NCBI GenBank assembly: GCA_022376515.1
Contig: WTXI01000152.1
Location: forward strand, 1-64,000
Source of the DNA: Lactifluus volemus
Taxonomy: Eukaryota; Basidiomycota; Agaricomycetes; Russulales; Russulaceae
Direction of reading: 5' to 3'
DNA length: 64,000 nt
Positions 45,248-57,017 of this stretch are shown piece after piece. The notes under the pieces are model-generated. The model did not search any database and was not told where the DNA came from. It worked only from the letters and a program-made list of their open reading frames with translations. The position numbers and the translations under genes were made by a program. Position 1 is the stretch's first letter. Each line of letters opens with the position of its first letter.

Positions 45248-46353
45248 TCAGAGGTGGTTGGCGGATGAGCGTTGCCGCCGCGAGGTGTTGCTTTGCCTTG
45301 CCCATGGATCTCCCTTTGTAACCTCGCTAGGCTTCGGTGGCAGCGCCTTTACACCATTGATATCAGTTGATGGTGGGTGATCTTCTGAGCTGGAGCTGCT
45401 CTGCGAGAGAGCTTCTGGTTTTGACGGTGTCGTAGGGGCCGTCTACAAAAAGTGATAATGACCATGTGAACTCGTAGGAGGGAGAAAGCGGCGTCACTTA
45501 CTGCAGGTAAGGCCGACGCCCTATCGACCTTGTTTGAATCGTTCACTGGAGCGGTAAATGGTCCAGCAGACGGAAGCTGGAAGATATTTGATATAAGCAG
45601 CCGCAGATCTGGACTTTTCAGCTGCACCGCAGGACTTCTTGGTCCACCTGTGTCGGGACTGCGAGAGAATTCTCGCGCACGAGCGATATGTAGGCTGGTC
45701 TTTAAACCTAGTTTGGCACCTTCTTCGAAATCGATTGGCTCGTCTCGAGTAGTGAGCGTTTCGAAACAGTCCAGAAGAAGTGTGTCGTCTAGTTTGAATC
45801 GTTGATATATTTGTATTCTGTCCACAGGGGACAGATCCAACTTTTCGAGCTCCCTGATGCACAATTTTTCTACGTCCTTGAACCCCCACTTCTGCGCGAG
45901 TTCTAGAATACACGACCATTGATCTGGGGTTGCAGCATAAATGGAGTATTTCCTTCAAGAGATCCGTTAACGTTTGCTGAGATATGGATTGCAGGACGAC
46001 TCACGGGTTATAAAATACCCATAAAAAACAAGCGAATGCATCGCTTGTGGCCTCGTCCAAGACTAACGGATTCGCTTCTGAGGATCCTGGCAGATCGTGA
46101 CCAGGAACAGGGGACGCAGCAAGACGTAATCTAAAGTACGCTGATTCCCGCGTCAAGAAGTACTTGTGCACTCTGAAAAAGTAATTTTCAACCTGAGCAA
46201 GAAATCGCGATGGTCAGCTTGAACGGCGGACGCAAGGGGAGTGTAGTGTACCCGTATGGTAACATCCCCTTCGTGGATAAAATAGCTTCGATGACGCAAC
46301 GCTGGAACTGTCAAGCTAGAAGGGGTTTGGGGAATCGACATGGAGGGAAACAA
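45248..46353 (-). CDS. BTB/POZ-domain protein 2 (subfamily II)
   Basis: Four exons. The start at 46353 gives MFPSMSIPQTPSSLTVPALR, with the Met at 46341 as an alternative. It continues HRSYFIHEGDVTIR. After a short intron the BTB core is VENYFFRVHKYFLTRESAYF then ACFLWVFYN. The third exon gives KYSIYAATPDQWSCILELAQ then RELEKLDLSPVDRIQIYQRF and LGLKTSLHIARAREFSR. The fourth (after an intron near 45442-45501) gives TAPTTPSKPEALSQSSSSSE and a basic tail ending RRQRSSANHL at 45248. The total is about 290 aa. It shares the WGF-DVE--CIRELEKL pattern with BTB gene 5 rather than with 1, 3 and 4. The low-complexity tail has no motif. Role unknown. Confidence 0.8.
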
Positions 46354-47848
46354 GGGGGGGCGGCGATTGATAGTGATGTTATCTCAAGAGGCCGGATGCT
46401 AGAACACTTATATACCAGTTTGGTGAATGATTTCAGATCCATGCAGAGATCAAAAAAAGAAACCGTGCACGAATAAAAATGGAGCCTATTCCTATCGAGT
46501 TGGGGCAGGTCAGAAGGCCGGGACCCGGTCGAAGGGAAGTCCACGGGGAATTGCAGTGGGTATCAGTGAGGGTATTTCCATCCCTGGTAACAGGGTAACG
46601 GCTGAGCTACGCCATGATGAGTATCAGTAGAACCTCGCCCCAGAAGCTAATTATGACATGCACGCGTATGTCACAAGACGCGAGGCAAACGCGTGGCCTC
46701 GACTGACGACGCGCAAGCCATCACAGAAGATTTCTCTGATTGTTGCGAGACGGCGTCGATGTGGACAGGACGAATGAGCAAGCCCAATCGTATGCGGAAC
46801 GAGCAGCTCTACGTTCGTAGGGTACGATTCCCGTGGATTGAAGGAAATGAGGGCAGGAGTTTGCGTTATCAGACACCAATCGCGAACGCTGATCAATACC
46901 GTGACCGTATACGTACCCTATACCCACGCTCATCTAACGCTCGCCTGGCCATTCATTGGTGGTCTAGCCCCCAGCGCCAGCGTAGCAAAGCGCAGTCCAA
47001 CAATTGATTGCTCGGCTAGGGAAGACAATGAAGTAAATGTTGTAATCGTATCTCCCGCAACTTTTGGGCAGCAAGTGCAATGACATCAAAGCTGGCGGGC
47101 ACAGAACAACATCCGAAGTTCTACCATTTCGGGCGGAGCATCGATTTCAGTACCGCGAGATCGGAAAAGTCGAACGCCGCCGTCGAGCCCAAAACTGATG
47201 ATACGGACAGGGCTTGGCTCCGCAGGCCGCAGGTGCTGCGCGTGCCTCTGTATTAAGGACTGCCTCGAGAGTTGTCCAATCGGACACAGGCGAACATCGA
47301 TCAATTCAGCTGATCCCGATCTCATGGTGTAGCACGAGGCCGCCATGCACTGAGAAGGAAACGTGTTAGGGCAATGAGGGGTAAGCCGGAGCTTGTCTGT
47401 ACTTACTGTATGACCGGTGACGGAAGAATAGGGGTCGGTGTGTCACCGGACCATTCCGTACAATAACCAATGGGTACAGCGTTAAACGAGAGACTCCTGC
47501 TACGGCGAACCATCATCGCGGTTGCAAAATGGATCACGTTGACGTGAGTATGATGGTTCCTATGCCACATCATAGTGAGAGCAGGTGGTGTTGGTTTACG
47601 ATTGAAAAATTTCGAGCGCCTTGGTGGCTAGCCCTAAGAGTGGAAACGATCAACACAGATGAGCCCCTCGATGCACGTGACATACTCGAGCAGTGTGGTA
47701 GTGCACGAAATCTATATGATTTTTATTCCCAGCACAATTCGTCACGAACACAACGGTATTAGACTAGTGCATACGTGACTACTGCATGTTCCTGGTACTC
47801 AAATAATACACGATATTATCTTCCCATTGTCCTAGTCCGGTTGAAATT
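46354..47848. other. Intergenic region between BTB genes 2 and 3
   Basis: Frames at 46693-47007 (+), 47086-47346 (-) and 47529-47762 (+) are open but match no family I know and have no clear splice partners. A TATATAAG box on the minus strand near 46408-46415 may belong to the BTB gene 2 promoter, 55-60 bases before its start. Confidence 0.35.
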
Positions 47849-48933
47849 TATTTGTAGGTAGTACGCCCGTTGAAGTTGAACGCTCTTGGTGCACCAATCG
47901 GTGTAGAAAGGTTGGTTAAGCCATTTACATGGCCGTTGGTTGTGCCGTTTGTGTTACCATTGGCGGGTCCATTCGGAGAGCCACCTAAAGAAGTCAGCAC
48001 TGTATCGGAGTTCAAGGACGAGTCCCAGACCCACCTTGTGGCGAGGCCGACGGGGAGGAACTCCGCCAGTTGGTCTGAGTACCGAGTTGAGGTGAATCGC
48101 GACCCCCAGAGGGGGTTCTATGTCCATTGACCACTTGGAAAGTTGAAGATGCCACCTCGGGGGGAGATAATTGGAATATATCCCGCATGAGAGCATCAAG
48201 ATCGGAGCCTGCGATATTGACCGGGGATCGCGGGTTTCCTGACCTCTTATTTGGGGCCCGTGCGGCCTCACGGGCACGCGCCAATTGCAGTGCCGTCTCC
48301 AGGCCAAGCTCGCGACCCTCCTCAACGGATATGGGTTCGTCGCGAACCGCGAGCGCTGTGAACGCTGCCTGAAGATACTTTCGGTCAACACCATACGTCT
48401 GGTAGATTACAATCTTCTGGAGCGCGGGTATGCGGAGGTTTTCGAGTTCGCGAATCGCCAGTGCTTTCACCTCAATGAAATCCCACTGGTGGGCAAGCTT
48501 CAGAATGGATGTCCACTCTTCAATAGTTGCATCGTATAGAGAATATTTCCTGAGGCGGCTCATTAGCTAGAGGAAGAAAGCACATGAACGAAAAATGTAC
48601 GGATTATAGAACACCCATAAGAAGCGTTCGAAATCGACCTTGAGTACGTCCTGGAGGTCAAGGGGATTGTTATCCGAGCAGCCCTTGACGTGATCCCCAG
48701 GAGATGGCGGGTGTGGAATTTGTTCACGAAAGTACGCCGAGTCGCGTTTCAGGAAATAGCGGTGGATGCGGAAGAGCGTGTTATCCACCTATGGATCTTG
48801 GTGAAGGGCCTGGAGCTCAACCATAAAACACACGTACGCGGATAATTAGATCCGCCCCCTCAAGATAATACTCATGGTGGCGCGGAGGGCGCTCACTATT
48901 GGTTTTTGCAACGAATTCAGAAATCGCAGGCAT
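47849..48933 (-). CDS. BTB/POZ-domain protein 3 (subfamily I)
   Basis: Four exons. The start at 48933 gives MPAISEFVAKTNSERPPRHH then EYYLEGADLIIR. After a GTACGT...CCATAG intron the BTB core is VDNTLFRIHRYFLKRDSAYF and FERFLWVFYNP. The third exon gives KYSLYDATIEEWTSILKLAH then RELENLRIPALQKIVIYQTY and LGLETALQLARAREAARAP, with a Ser/Gly linker. A GTGGGT...CTTTAG intron near 47982-48035 leads to the last exon, GGSPNGPANGNTNGTTNGHV, an Asn/Gly-rich tail ending NFNGRTTYK at 47849. It is about 300 aa long. It closely resembles the N-terminal third of the giant BTB gene and BTB gene 4, so it arose by tandem duplication. Confidence 0.85.
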
Positions 48934-50823
48934 TGGAGTTGGTGAGAGTAGCGTCGGGATAGGTACAGTCCCAACTTCAAAAGCAGAGCAAGAGGGAAGA
49001 GCACTGGATGAGCTGTCTGTCTATAGCTGTATATATCTGTGCAGGTTGCGTTTGGCTTTGACGTACCGCTGCCTAACCCTGGTCTTGGGAATCAGATAAC
49101 CGCACAAGTAGATTACAGTGTCCACGGGAGCCGCCCATAGCCATGAAGGTGCTTCGTTATCGCAGAATCAGCGAAGGTATTACAATTTGATCCAGCGCAG
49201 CTAGTCCTCATGTTCAACGCCGCAGCATACACGATGACTGTGATTCACGACTCTAACCACGAGGATGTCATAAAACGCAAAGGATTGAACGTTATTGAAC
49301 GCGTGGCTCCGAAGCAAAAGGTTTGTGCGACCCAAAATGGAAGGTGTGGTCCATGCGCTCCGCATCTACGACATTGATGTATATCATTGGGCTTGAAATG
49401 AATGATAGAAGGATGGACGCACGGCTTCCACAACAACACCCCTTACAATACGAGGGTACCCACTGGGTTACCCCAGCCCCAAATTATCCATCGTGGATAT
49501 GCTGGCCAATTAGAGCACAGTACCCCAAGATTACGAGTACAACAGGGTTTTCTTCGATTCCAGGTCGGCGTAAGTTCAGTAACGAACAAGTAATTTAGAA
49601 GGGTACTAGGGCACGTCCACGTCCACGTCCACGCTGTCAATGTAGGACGTTGCATATTTGAAACCAGCCGCAAGGCAGCATGACACGGGGTGCCATCTCC
49701 TGTGAGTCAGCGCGGCCGCTCCGGTCGGGGGATGAAACGGGCGTTCGTGGCGGGCTGGTCCTGCTGGGTGCTTGCGCTGAAGTTCGGGAAAACCGAAGGT
49801 AGCGCACGGACCGATGTGGTACCGGTAAGCAATACCAAGCAGGGACACATAAAGAAGTATTTTGTTGACATCCATATCGACGGCGAAAATGCTGGCCGCT
49901 CACCTCTGCAACAGCCAACTATTGGCTGAGACTTTACCAATTGCTTCTTCGCCCTCATACACAATAAATTTGGGATTTCATTATCCGATCTCGATAATGC
50001 CACGTAAACACGATAAACCATCTCTCCGCAGCCGTACGATGTAAAGGGGTGTGTATTTTCAGGTGGTTCCGATGGAGTCCAACCCAACTCTGCGCTCTGT
50101 GAGGAGGTGAGGACGTGGCATGGACTTTGAAGGGTGAAGGGGACGGTCAAGGAGCGAATAGGCGGAGTCCGCCTATTTTACCGGATGAGACTAGAGGCCG
50201 ATGTTGAAACGACGAAATCATTGGCCAAGTACTGCATCAAATGGCCCACTACTATTTTCACCCTTAAATCCACTGGCTGTCTTGAATTCTCGACTCGGAT
50301 GTAGTACCAAGTGTGCAGACGTACTGGAAAAAAAAATACCTCACTGGCACACACATACGACGTGTAGGCGTTCCAAGCTGGGCAACTTATAGAAGTAGAA
50401 ACCCTTTTCGCGAAAGCAAAGAAAGGCATTGAGGAGTCCGTTTTGCATCATCATGATGAGTTGACAATTGCCGTTCTTGTTCCTTGTTCCTGCCAGTGCC
50501 AACGGCGGTGAGCCAAGTTGGTGGTTTCAAGTCTCCGCTCATTGGCGCTCACTAGCTTCCGAGTACTGTACTTGGGTACTGTAGTACAGACCTATCTCTG
50601 GATACTGTAATATCTTAAATTCCATTTCAGTCGCAGTCCCATGGGCTCGAAGCCGCCAGAGACGACTGACTAAGTAACGAGTAGCCGAATGATCTCAGTT
50701 ATGGCTATAGACACCTACCAGCTTAGCCCGCCCTCGATACGTTCCACAACCTCAACTCCTTGCGGACACCACTCCCCCAAGTTGTGTCACGGAGCTATCT
50801 CGCTCAAGTGATGAATGAGAGTC
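48934..50823. other. Intergenic region between BTB genes 3 and 4
   Basis: No gene recognised over 1.9 kb. Small repeats are a GTCCAC triplet of hexamers at about 49614-49631 and a TACTGTAC-type cluster at 50563-50588 (GAGTACTGTACTTGGGTACT). A TATAGCTGTATATATC box on the minus strand near 49021-49036, about 100 bases before the BTB gene 3 start, may be its TATA region. Confidence 0.35.
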
Positions 50824-51850
50824 TTATTTGCGATTAGCGTGCTCCTTGATATGGCCATTTGCAGCTGGCAAGTTGCTCCCATGGCCATCAGCAACCTTGA
50901 TTGGAGTGCCACCCACCCCTGTGCTTGTAGGTTAGCACATAAAAAGGCAGGGCGTGGCGTTCATATCACCTACCTTGGCCTGTTGTTGAATTGGAGTTCG
51001 CCCCATTTATATGGGTAGCTTTGTCACGAGCTGGCGTTGGTGACGCATGACAACCGGGAACCTTTTCAGATGATGAGAGTTGGAACAGATCTCTGATCAA
51101 CACATCGAGCCCGGCTCCTCCGACACTCAGAAGAGATTGCGGGTGTCCAGACTTCTCCCCACCAGGAGGAGCCCTCGTGAGTTCCCGGGCACGTGCAAGC
51201 TGCAGTGCGATCTCGAGGCCGAGTTCCTGACCCTCTTCAATTGTGATGGGCCCATCACGGGTTGTAAGAGCAGTGTACGCGACCTGGAGAAGGTTGCGGT
51301 CGATCGCATACTTGTGATAGACGACAATTTTTTGAAGAGGAGGAATGTCGAGCCGCTCAAGCTCGCGGACTGCAAGCGACTTGACCTCGACGAACTGCCA
51401 TTGATGTGCAAGTTTCAAAATGGACGTCCATTCTCCAATACTTGCTTTGTATAGGGAGTATTTTCTGAGGCAGTGCATTAGTTGGAGAACTCAGAGACAA
51501 ACCGCAAACATACGGGTTATAGAAGACCCAAAGGAAGCGCTCGAAATCGACGTGAAGCACATCCTCGAGGACAAAAGGACTGTTATCTGAGAAACCTTTC
51601 GCGTGTTCGCCAGGTGGTAGAGGGTAGGGAAGTTTGTCACGGAAGAATGGCGAGTCGCGAGTGAAGAAGTAGCGATGTACTCGGAATAAAGTATTCTCCA
51701 CCTGGGAATGCGTTATTATTGAAACATTTATACCGGTACCATTTATAATCCACCTACACGGAAGACAACGTCTCCTCCATGAATGTAGTATTCGGCATGG
51801 CGTGTGACGCGCTGGCTTGTTTGTTTTGCGGGAACAGTAGAGTTCGTCAT
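50824..51850 (-). CDS. BTB/POZ-domain protein 4 (subfamily I)
   Basis: Four exons. The start at 51850 gives MTNSTVPAKQTSQRVTRHAE then YYIHGGDVVFR. The BTB core is VENTLFRVHRYFFTRDSPFF and FERFLWVFYNP. The third exon gives KYSLYKASIGEWTSILKLAH then RELERLDIPPLQKIVVYHKY and LGLEIALQLARARELTRAPP. A GTAGGT...CTACAG intron near 50929-50974 leads to the tail GTGVGGTPIKVADGHGSNLP, ending HIKEHANRK at 50824. It is about 290 aa long. Intron positions match BTB genes 1 and 3, and the N-terminal exon YYIHGGDVVFR parallels YYIPGGDIVFR of gene 1. It is probably an oligomerising adaptor; the partner is unknown. Confidence 0.85.
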
Positions 51851-52853
51851 AAGTCAGAATGGCAAAGGTAGCGCTACGGGGCTGTTCAGATGGTAGAGAA
51901 TGAGAAGAAAAAGCGGATGTTTATGTGGTTGAAACCGGTTCAACGCATGAGGCCGTCGCTTACGCATGGGTTGTACGTATTTAGGTGCGTGCTGAAAATG
52001 CTTTACAGCGAACGGCAGATCGTAACATGAGACGACGCGCGCCTTCGGTCATTTTGTATCCGCGGCGCGATAATAAGCCTAATATGCGTCAACGAAGCTG
52101 CGTACAACTTGAAGTCCTGTAATACAAGATAGGAATCTTCTCCAGCAAAGGCGAAAGTGATCTTCAGCTCTGCTTATCGAGAACGTACGTGACTGTTGAA
52201 ATCATGGTCACGCAGGAGCAGGGCTTTTTAGACTTCAAGTTGGCGCTAAGCACGCGCGGCAGGGGCCACGCTAGTTGATCTACGTTAGGCCAACTGAACA
52301 TTGGCCATTCTAGGAATCATTCTCACATGCACATGCACATGCATCCTGGGCCCGGGTACTGTAACTTACACCTGGATGTTTAGCTGCACCGTTTCTGTTC
52401 AACGCCAGTGGGTCGCACCTCTCAGGCTTTCCACTCGTTTGAAATTTCTGTAAGGGGCGTCACGGTACTAGTAGAACTTGAAAGTGCCGCACGCTGGCAA
52501 CAGTCGTCGGATTTGTTAGCAATAAATGCACACGTCAATCTTGGCTGCACACATATGACAGGAACCGGAACTGGATACAAGATGTGATATTGTTTTACAT
52601 AGACAAGGAGTCAGTGCTGCTGAGCGCTAATGAGCTGTAGGTATAGCATAGTTATAACGTCCTTGGTTCTGTGTCGATGCTATTCTACTGGCCCCGATGT
52701 TCCCTCGGTGACTCCGCGACATCTTCACCTTTTTAACTGCCATCTCCCGAATGATTATCTCCGTCGCTACCGTCACCTGTCTTGCGAGCGTGAAGTCCAT
52801 CCTAGAGAGCAACATAAGCGTCATGTATAAGCCAGGAATTCGTCATCAAATAC
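51851..52853. other. Intergenic region between BTB genes 4 and 5
   Basis: No gene is recognised. An ACATGC hexamer repeat lies near 52326-52343, and a GGGTACTGTAACTTAC element near 52354-52369 belongs to the same TACTGTA word family seen elsewhere in the window. Confidence 0.35.
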
Positions 52854-53697
52854 CTAGGACTTTGATCCGTTTGTGCGTGTCTCTCCCAGCCCAAAGGTCC
52901 GCTGAACGAGCGACAAAAGCTCGGACTCTCGGAGTTGTGCGGAGGAGCTACGTTTCGAGTCTGAGCCCCGAGCAAACTCCCGAGCACGCGCAATTCGCAG
53001 TGACGCATCGATACCCAGTTTGTGACCCTCCTCGAGGTCCAGTGGATCTGATCGAGTAACGAGTTCCATATAAGACTTCAGCAATAACCTTCCATCAATC
53101 TTGAATGTCTGATAAATGTGGATTTTCTCGACCGGGGATATGGTCAATTTTTCCAACTCCCTGATGCAGAGCTCTTCCACCTCTTTGAAAGTCCATTTTT
53201 TCGCCAGCGTCAAGATCATTTGCCATTTTTCCACTGAGGCGTCATATATTGAGTATTTCCTTCGATAGGTAAACAAGATGGTCAGTTATCTAATCGCAAG
53301 AAAGGATGGCAACGAGGACATACGTGTTATAGAAGACCCAGAGAAGGCTTGCAAAGCTTTCGCTTGTTATATCTGAATCGTTGAATACAACAGGGTTTGT
53401 TGTCGACGACCCAGGAGGGTCCTCACATGGAATACCGGGTACGGCGAATAATGACTGGAAATACAGTGACTCCCGGGTGAAAAACCGTTTATGCACCCTG
53501 AATAACATGTTCTCAACCTGGCCAATATATGATGAACGTGTTGAGGATAAGTAACTGTGGCTTACTCTGAACATGACATCAGCCTCCGCAAAGAAGTATT
53601 CTTGGTGTGGCTTTGCCACAGGAGTTGTGCCGTTGGGATTGCCAGTGGTGGATGTCCGGGGCATACTAGTAAGAGGTTGACCAGGGTGAACGGACAA
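52854..53697 (-). CDS. BTB/POZ-domain protein 5 (subfamily II)
   Basis: Three exons. The start at 53697 gives MSVHPGQPLTSMPRTSTTGN then HQEYFFAEADVMFR. An alternative start is the Met of MPRTSTTGN. After a short intron the BTB core is VENMLFRVHKRFFTRESLYF and FASLLWVFYN. The last exon gives KYSIYDASVEKWQMILTLAK then RELEKLTISPVEKIHIYQTF and LGIDASLRIARAREFARGS, and ends GETRTNGSKS at 52854. It is about 240 aa, the shortest of the five because it lacks the extra tail exon. The CIRELEKL-SPV-I-IYQ-F signature pairs it with BTB gene 2. Function unknown. Confidence 0.8.
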
Positions 53698-55433
53698 TAC
53701 CGTCTCGGCATGTTATCGCGTTTTAAACCGTTCTGGTAATAGCTTTTGTGAGCGCAGGGAGAGTTTACAGAAAAGCGGAGCGCACTTCAGTTATCGAAAC
53801 ATAGTTTCTATTTTCATAGACTCGGAGTACGCGCGGCTCAGAACGGCAGAGGAAGCTTACTCTTGACGTGGAGTACGGGTTGCTACCACGGATAGCAGGA
53901 TTACGGTGGGCCAACGACCTCGCACTGGTACCACTGGCATATCATTTCCCCGAATGTCAAGTTGGCCTAGCGCAGCCCTCGTAATGATGACCAAATGCCC
54001 ACCGCTCCGAGAAAGATTCGCATGACCAAGCCATCGTCCATGAACGCGAGGTGCGCGCATGACCAGGAAGCAACCACGTTCGTGACTGAATAAAGAAGAC
54101 TTGATAGTTGAATTTGAATCTATGAAGATCTCCGTGTGGGGAACGGATCTGCGATGGACAAGAGACAAATATCGAGCCTTAAAGGGAATGAGCAGCGCGC
54201 AATGCGGCACGGCTTCCGTAGTTGTAATACAGCGACGGCCTGAGTCACTTTTGTACACCTGCAGTAAAAAGGATATTCAATCCGTCGGATGACGGCAATC
54301 GGGGGCTATCGATTCGCGAATTCAAGACCAGAGAGCAAATGATGGAATCGTCCTCGCTTGTTTTCGTGGGAGAACCGCATAATCTACGACGCCTTCTTGC
54401 GGCGGCGTACAGTAGTGCTGAGGCCGCCGATATCAGTTGCGAGAAGACACGAGGCAATTTTTGTGCGCCCCGTGTTGATTAACTCGTGCAGCCAAGGGGC
54501 AATGTCGTGCACCACTAGAGGCCTGGATTCTAAGGAGCCCGGGACAAGGCGCGTGGAGGGCGCCACCCACGCGCAGTGAACGTGGTGAACGATCGTTCCC
54601 AGGCCTGAGGCTCTTCCCAAAACGAGACTTATTCATCGATATCAGATATCTGTCCGCAGCGTTGGATCCGCGGAAGCGCTGCTGTGAAATCAGAAATCCG
54701 TGGGCGCCTGCATTTGGAGTCTAGATGACTGGAATTGGCGCTCAGGCTGCTCAGCTGCCCGCGCAAGAGAACGAGGTCTGATGGGCATCGGCCACTCTGC
54801 CCCGCATTCAGAGCAGCAGAATGCCCGCGACGTGGGTTGAGCGGCGGGAGTCTGGATCAAATCTTTTTAATAAAAAAAGAAGATGCACGGCAAGGTCGGG
54901 CCATATCTATGTGCGCTTCTAGTTGTGGCAGAACATGCCCCACATGTTTCAGCGGTGGCGAAGTGAATTCAGTAGGTGGGGTACGCCGGAAAACAGTAGT
55001 CGAGTCGAGACTGAACTCAATTATTACATCCCCATTCTGCTGTGCACGAGGTCTATAAGTGAGTGTGACCACAGTCTTACCAAGATTCCTTTACAACTCG
55101 ACCATATCGCATCCTACACCTGGATTCATCCAGGTAAGGAATTGAGGTTGAAATAGCTATATTGATGAAAGCGTCTCAGTGCCAAAAAAGTTTGCAAGAC
55201 TTGCTGCGTGGAAGTATGTGTGAGGGTGTACAAGAGAACGTATAGTGCAAAGAAAAGTGGTGTTACAGAGAGGGTATTTTGATCATGATAGAGAAACAGG
55301 AAGTAGCGAGCATGAAAGACGGATACAGCAGATGCAGAAGCAAGACAGGTGAAAGGTTAGAAAGCATCGACCAACGGTAATTACGTACCAAAGAACATGA
55401 GACGGGGGTATCGTAGAGTTTTGAGGGGTCACA
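53698..55433. other. Gene-poor stretch
   Basis: Only short, unrecognisable frames occur on both strands over 1.7 kb. The last 200 bases are probably the 3' UTR and flank of the PARG-like gene. Confidence 0.35.
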
Positions 55434-56777
55434 TCATTCCACGACGCGCAGTGGAGTCCCGGCCCCATTCGGGTTCCCTGAACTCCAACCTACCGCAGTT
55501 CGCGCTTCGAACCTGCTCTGAAATACAGCCTTGAATCTTTCTATGGTGCGCTTATCGATGATACCAAATACGACGCGATCAAAAGAGTGCGTGAATCGAG
55601 CGCCCTCCTCGGCCAGCAAATCATACCAGATATCCGCAACCATGCTGACGTCGTTCCGGAATACGCCCGTGCCGAAGCTGCCGAGGACGATGTTCCGAAT
55701 GCCCTGCTGCTCAAAGAGAAATAGAATCCGCGCCATGCGTTCACGCATCGTGCCTTCGATCTGCGCCGCAACGTCCGAGCTCGCACGGTCTCCCGCGCGT
55801 TCATTTACGACGCCCGCGTTGACCGCTGCGCAAGTGACCACCTCAATCTGATGAGGTCTCACCCACCCACCGGCATCGTCGCGAAGGACGAGCACCGCAG
55901 GCGAAAAAAGCATGGCGTGGGTGTAAAAACCGCCGCGGCGATCCCTTTTGTGTAGTTCGTGGAACTGGGCCCCTATCGTAGAGGCGAGGGACGTGTAGAG
56001 CGTCGATGAGCGCGCCAGGGACTCTTCTTGTGCGTGCGCGCCCGCGAGGAATCCACCGCCCGGTCTAGTGGCGCTTGCAAAGCTGAGTACGCCAACTCGT
56101 GCAGGGCTGTCGCCACTATCAGCTGAGCTTGAATTAAGGTCATGTAACAAGGCACGGGCGCGATGGAGCGTCGAGCCTTCGCAGAGCTCCAGCCGCGCTG
56201 GGTGCTCTGAGAGAGTGGTGGGCACGGTGGTGGACCATGAGGCGAGGATCGAGTCGGGCGAGAAAAAGATGGTGTTGTCCCTCGATTGTAAAACGGCGTC
56301 GCGGAAGCGGAAAATTGAACCCTGGAACTGTACTTCCCCACGCTCGATTGCGGCGAGAGTTTCATCCGCAATGCGTCTCCGCATCGCAGCATGATTGTGG
56401 TGGCCGTCATTGGTATGGGTGGGGTAGGTGGACTCTGAATGCCTAGCCTTTCGCGACGTCTCTCGACGTACAACACGAGGCTGTGGCAAGAGATCGCGTG
56501 GGGGACTGGCGATTACTTGATACGTTTCTTCGTGCATTGGATATCGTCGATATTTTCTGTCATACGGGTGGTTTCTAAACACTGAGGGGTAATCCTCATC
56601 AATCGACCGCCTTCGATAGTAACTTCCAGGTATAGGATGAGCGAGTGGTGGTGGTAGTGGTGGCACGCGTGCAAACGAGGGAGCAGTGTCAGAGATAAGT
56701 GAAGTGCTCTTCTCGTCGTACTGTCGGGTGTATTTTGGACCACGACAACCTGGGATCCAGCTCAATAATCGAAACAT
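55434..56777 (-). CDS. Microbial-type poly(ADP-ribose) glycohydrolase domain protein (TIGR02452/DUF2263)
   Basis: Intronless, 447 aa from the Met at 56777. A start at 56852 would add 25 residues, but MFRLLSW looks the more natural N-terminus. Residues 1-130 are a Pro/Arg/Tyr-rich low-complexity leader. From about 133 (MRRRIADETLAAIERGEV) the DUF2263/TIGR02452 domain starts. Its hallmark is visible as GVLSFASATRPGGG (GGG at 240-242) followed by AHAQEESLARSSTLY (QEE at 250-252), the catalytic macrodomain-like loop of microbial PARGs. A conserved C-terminal block NIVLGSFGTGVFRNDVSMVA follows. It likely removes ADP-ribose from proteins. It is divergent from clathrin light chain, sharing a 240-base intergenic promoter region. 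Confidence 0.88.
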   Translation of the reverse strand: MFRLLSWIPGCRGPKYTRQYDEKSTSLISDTAPSFARVPPLPPPLAHPIPGSYYRRRSIDEDYPSVFRNHPYDRKYRRYPMHEETYQVIASPPRDLLPQPRVVRRETSRKARHSESTYPTHTNDGHHNHAAMRRRIADETLAAIERGEVQFQGSIFRFRDAVLQSRDNTIFFSPDSILASWSTTVPTTLSEHPARLELCEGSTLHRARALLHDLNSSSADSGDSPARVGVLSFASATRPGGGFLAGAHAQEESLARSSTLYTSLASTIGAQFHELHKRDRRGGFYTHAMLFSPAVLVLRDDAGGWVRPHQIEVVTCAAVNAGVVNERAGDRASSDVAAQIEGTMRERMARILFLFEQQGIRNIVLGSFGTGVFRNDVSMVADIWYDLLAEEGARFTHSFDRVVFGIIDKRTIERFKAVFQSRFEARTAVGWSSGNPNGAGTPLRVVE

Positions 56778-57017
56778 GGTTGAGATGCAGTGATAGTTCG
56801 GGTGAAAGTGGGGTGTACATACACGCACTGATATCATCCAACACGAGGTCAAAGTCTGGTCATTTGGGCTCTCTTACGAAGTTCTTCGCCTCGCCTCGCC
56901 GCAGGAACCGATTCTTTGAACCGATTCGGTCATTCCCGTTTATTATTTCTCACGGCCAACCCCGTGCCACTCACTGCGCTCCAAAAAACTGAAAACAACG
57001 ACGAACAACGACGAACC

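Noticed and set aside
49614..49631. GTCCAC hexamer run as a functional repeat
   Set aside because: Only three units; ordinary microsatellite.
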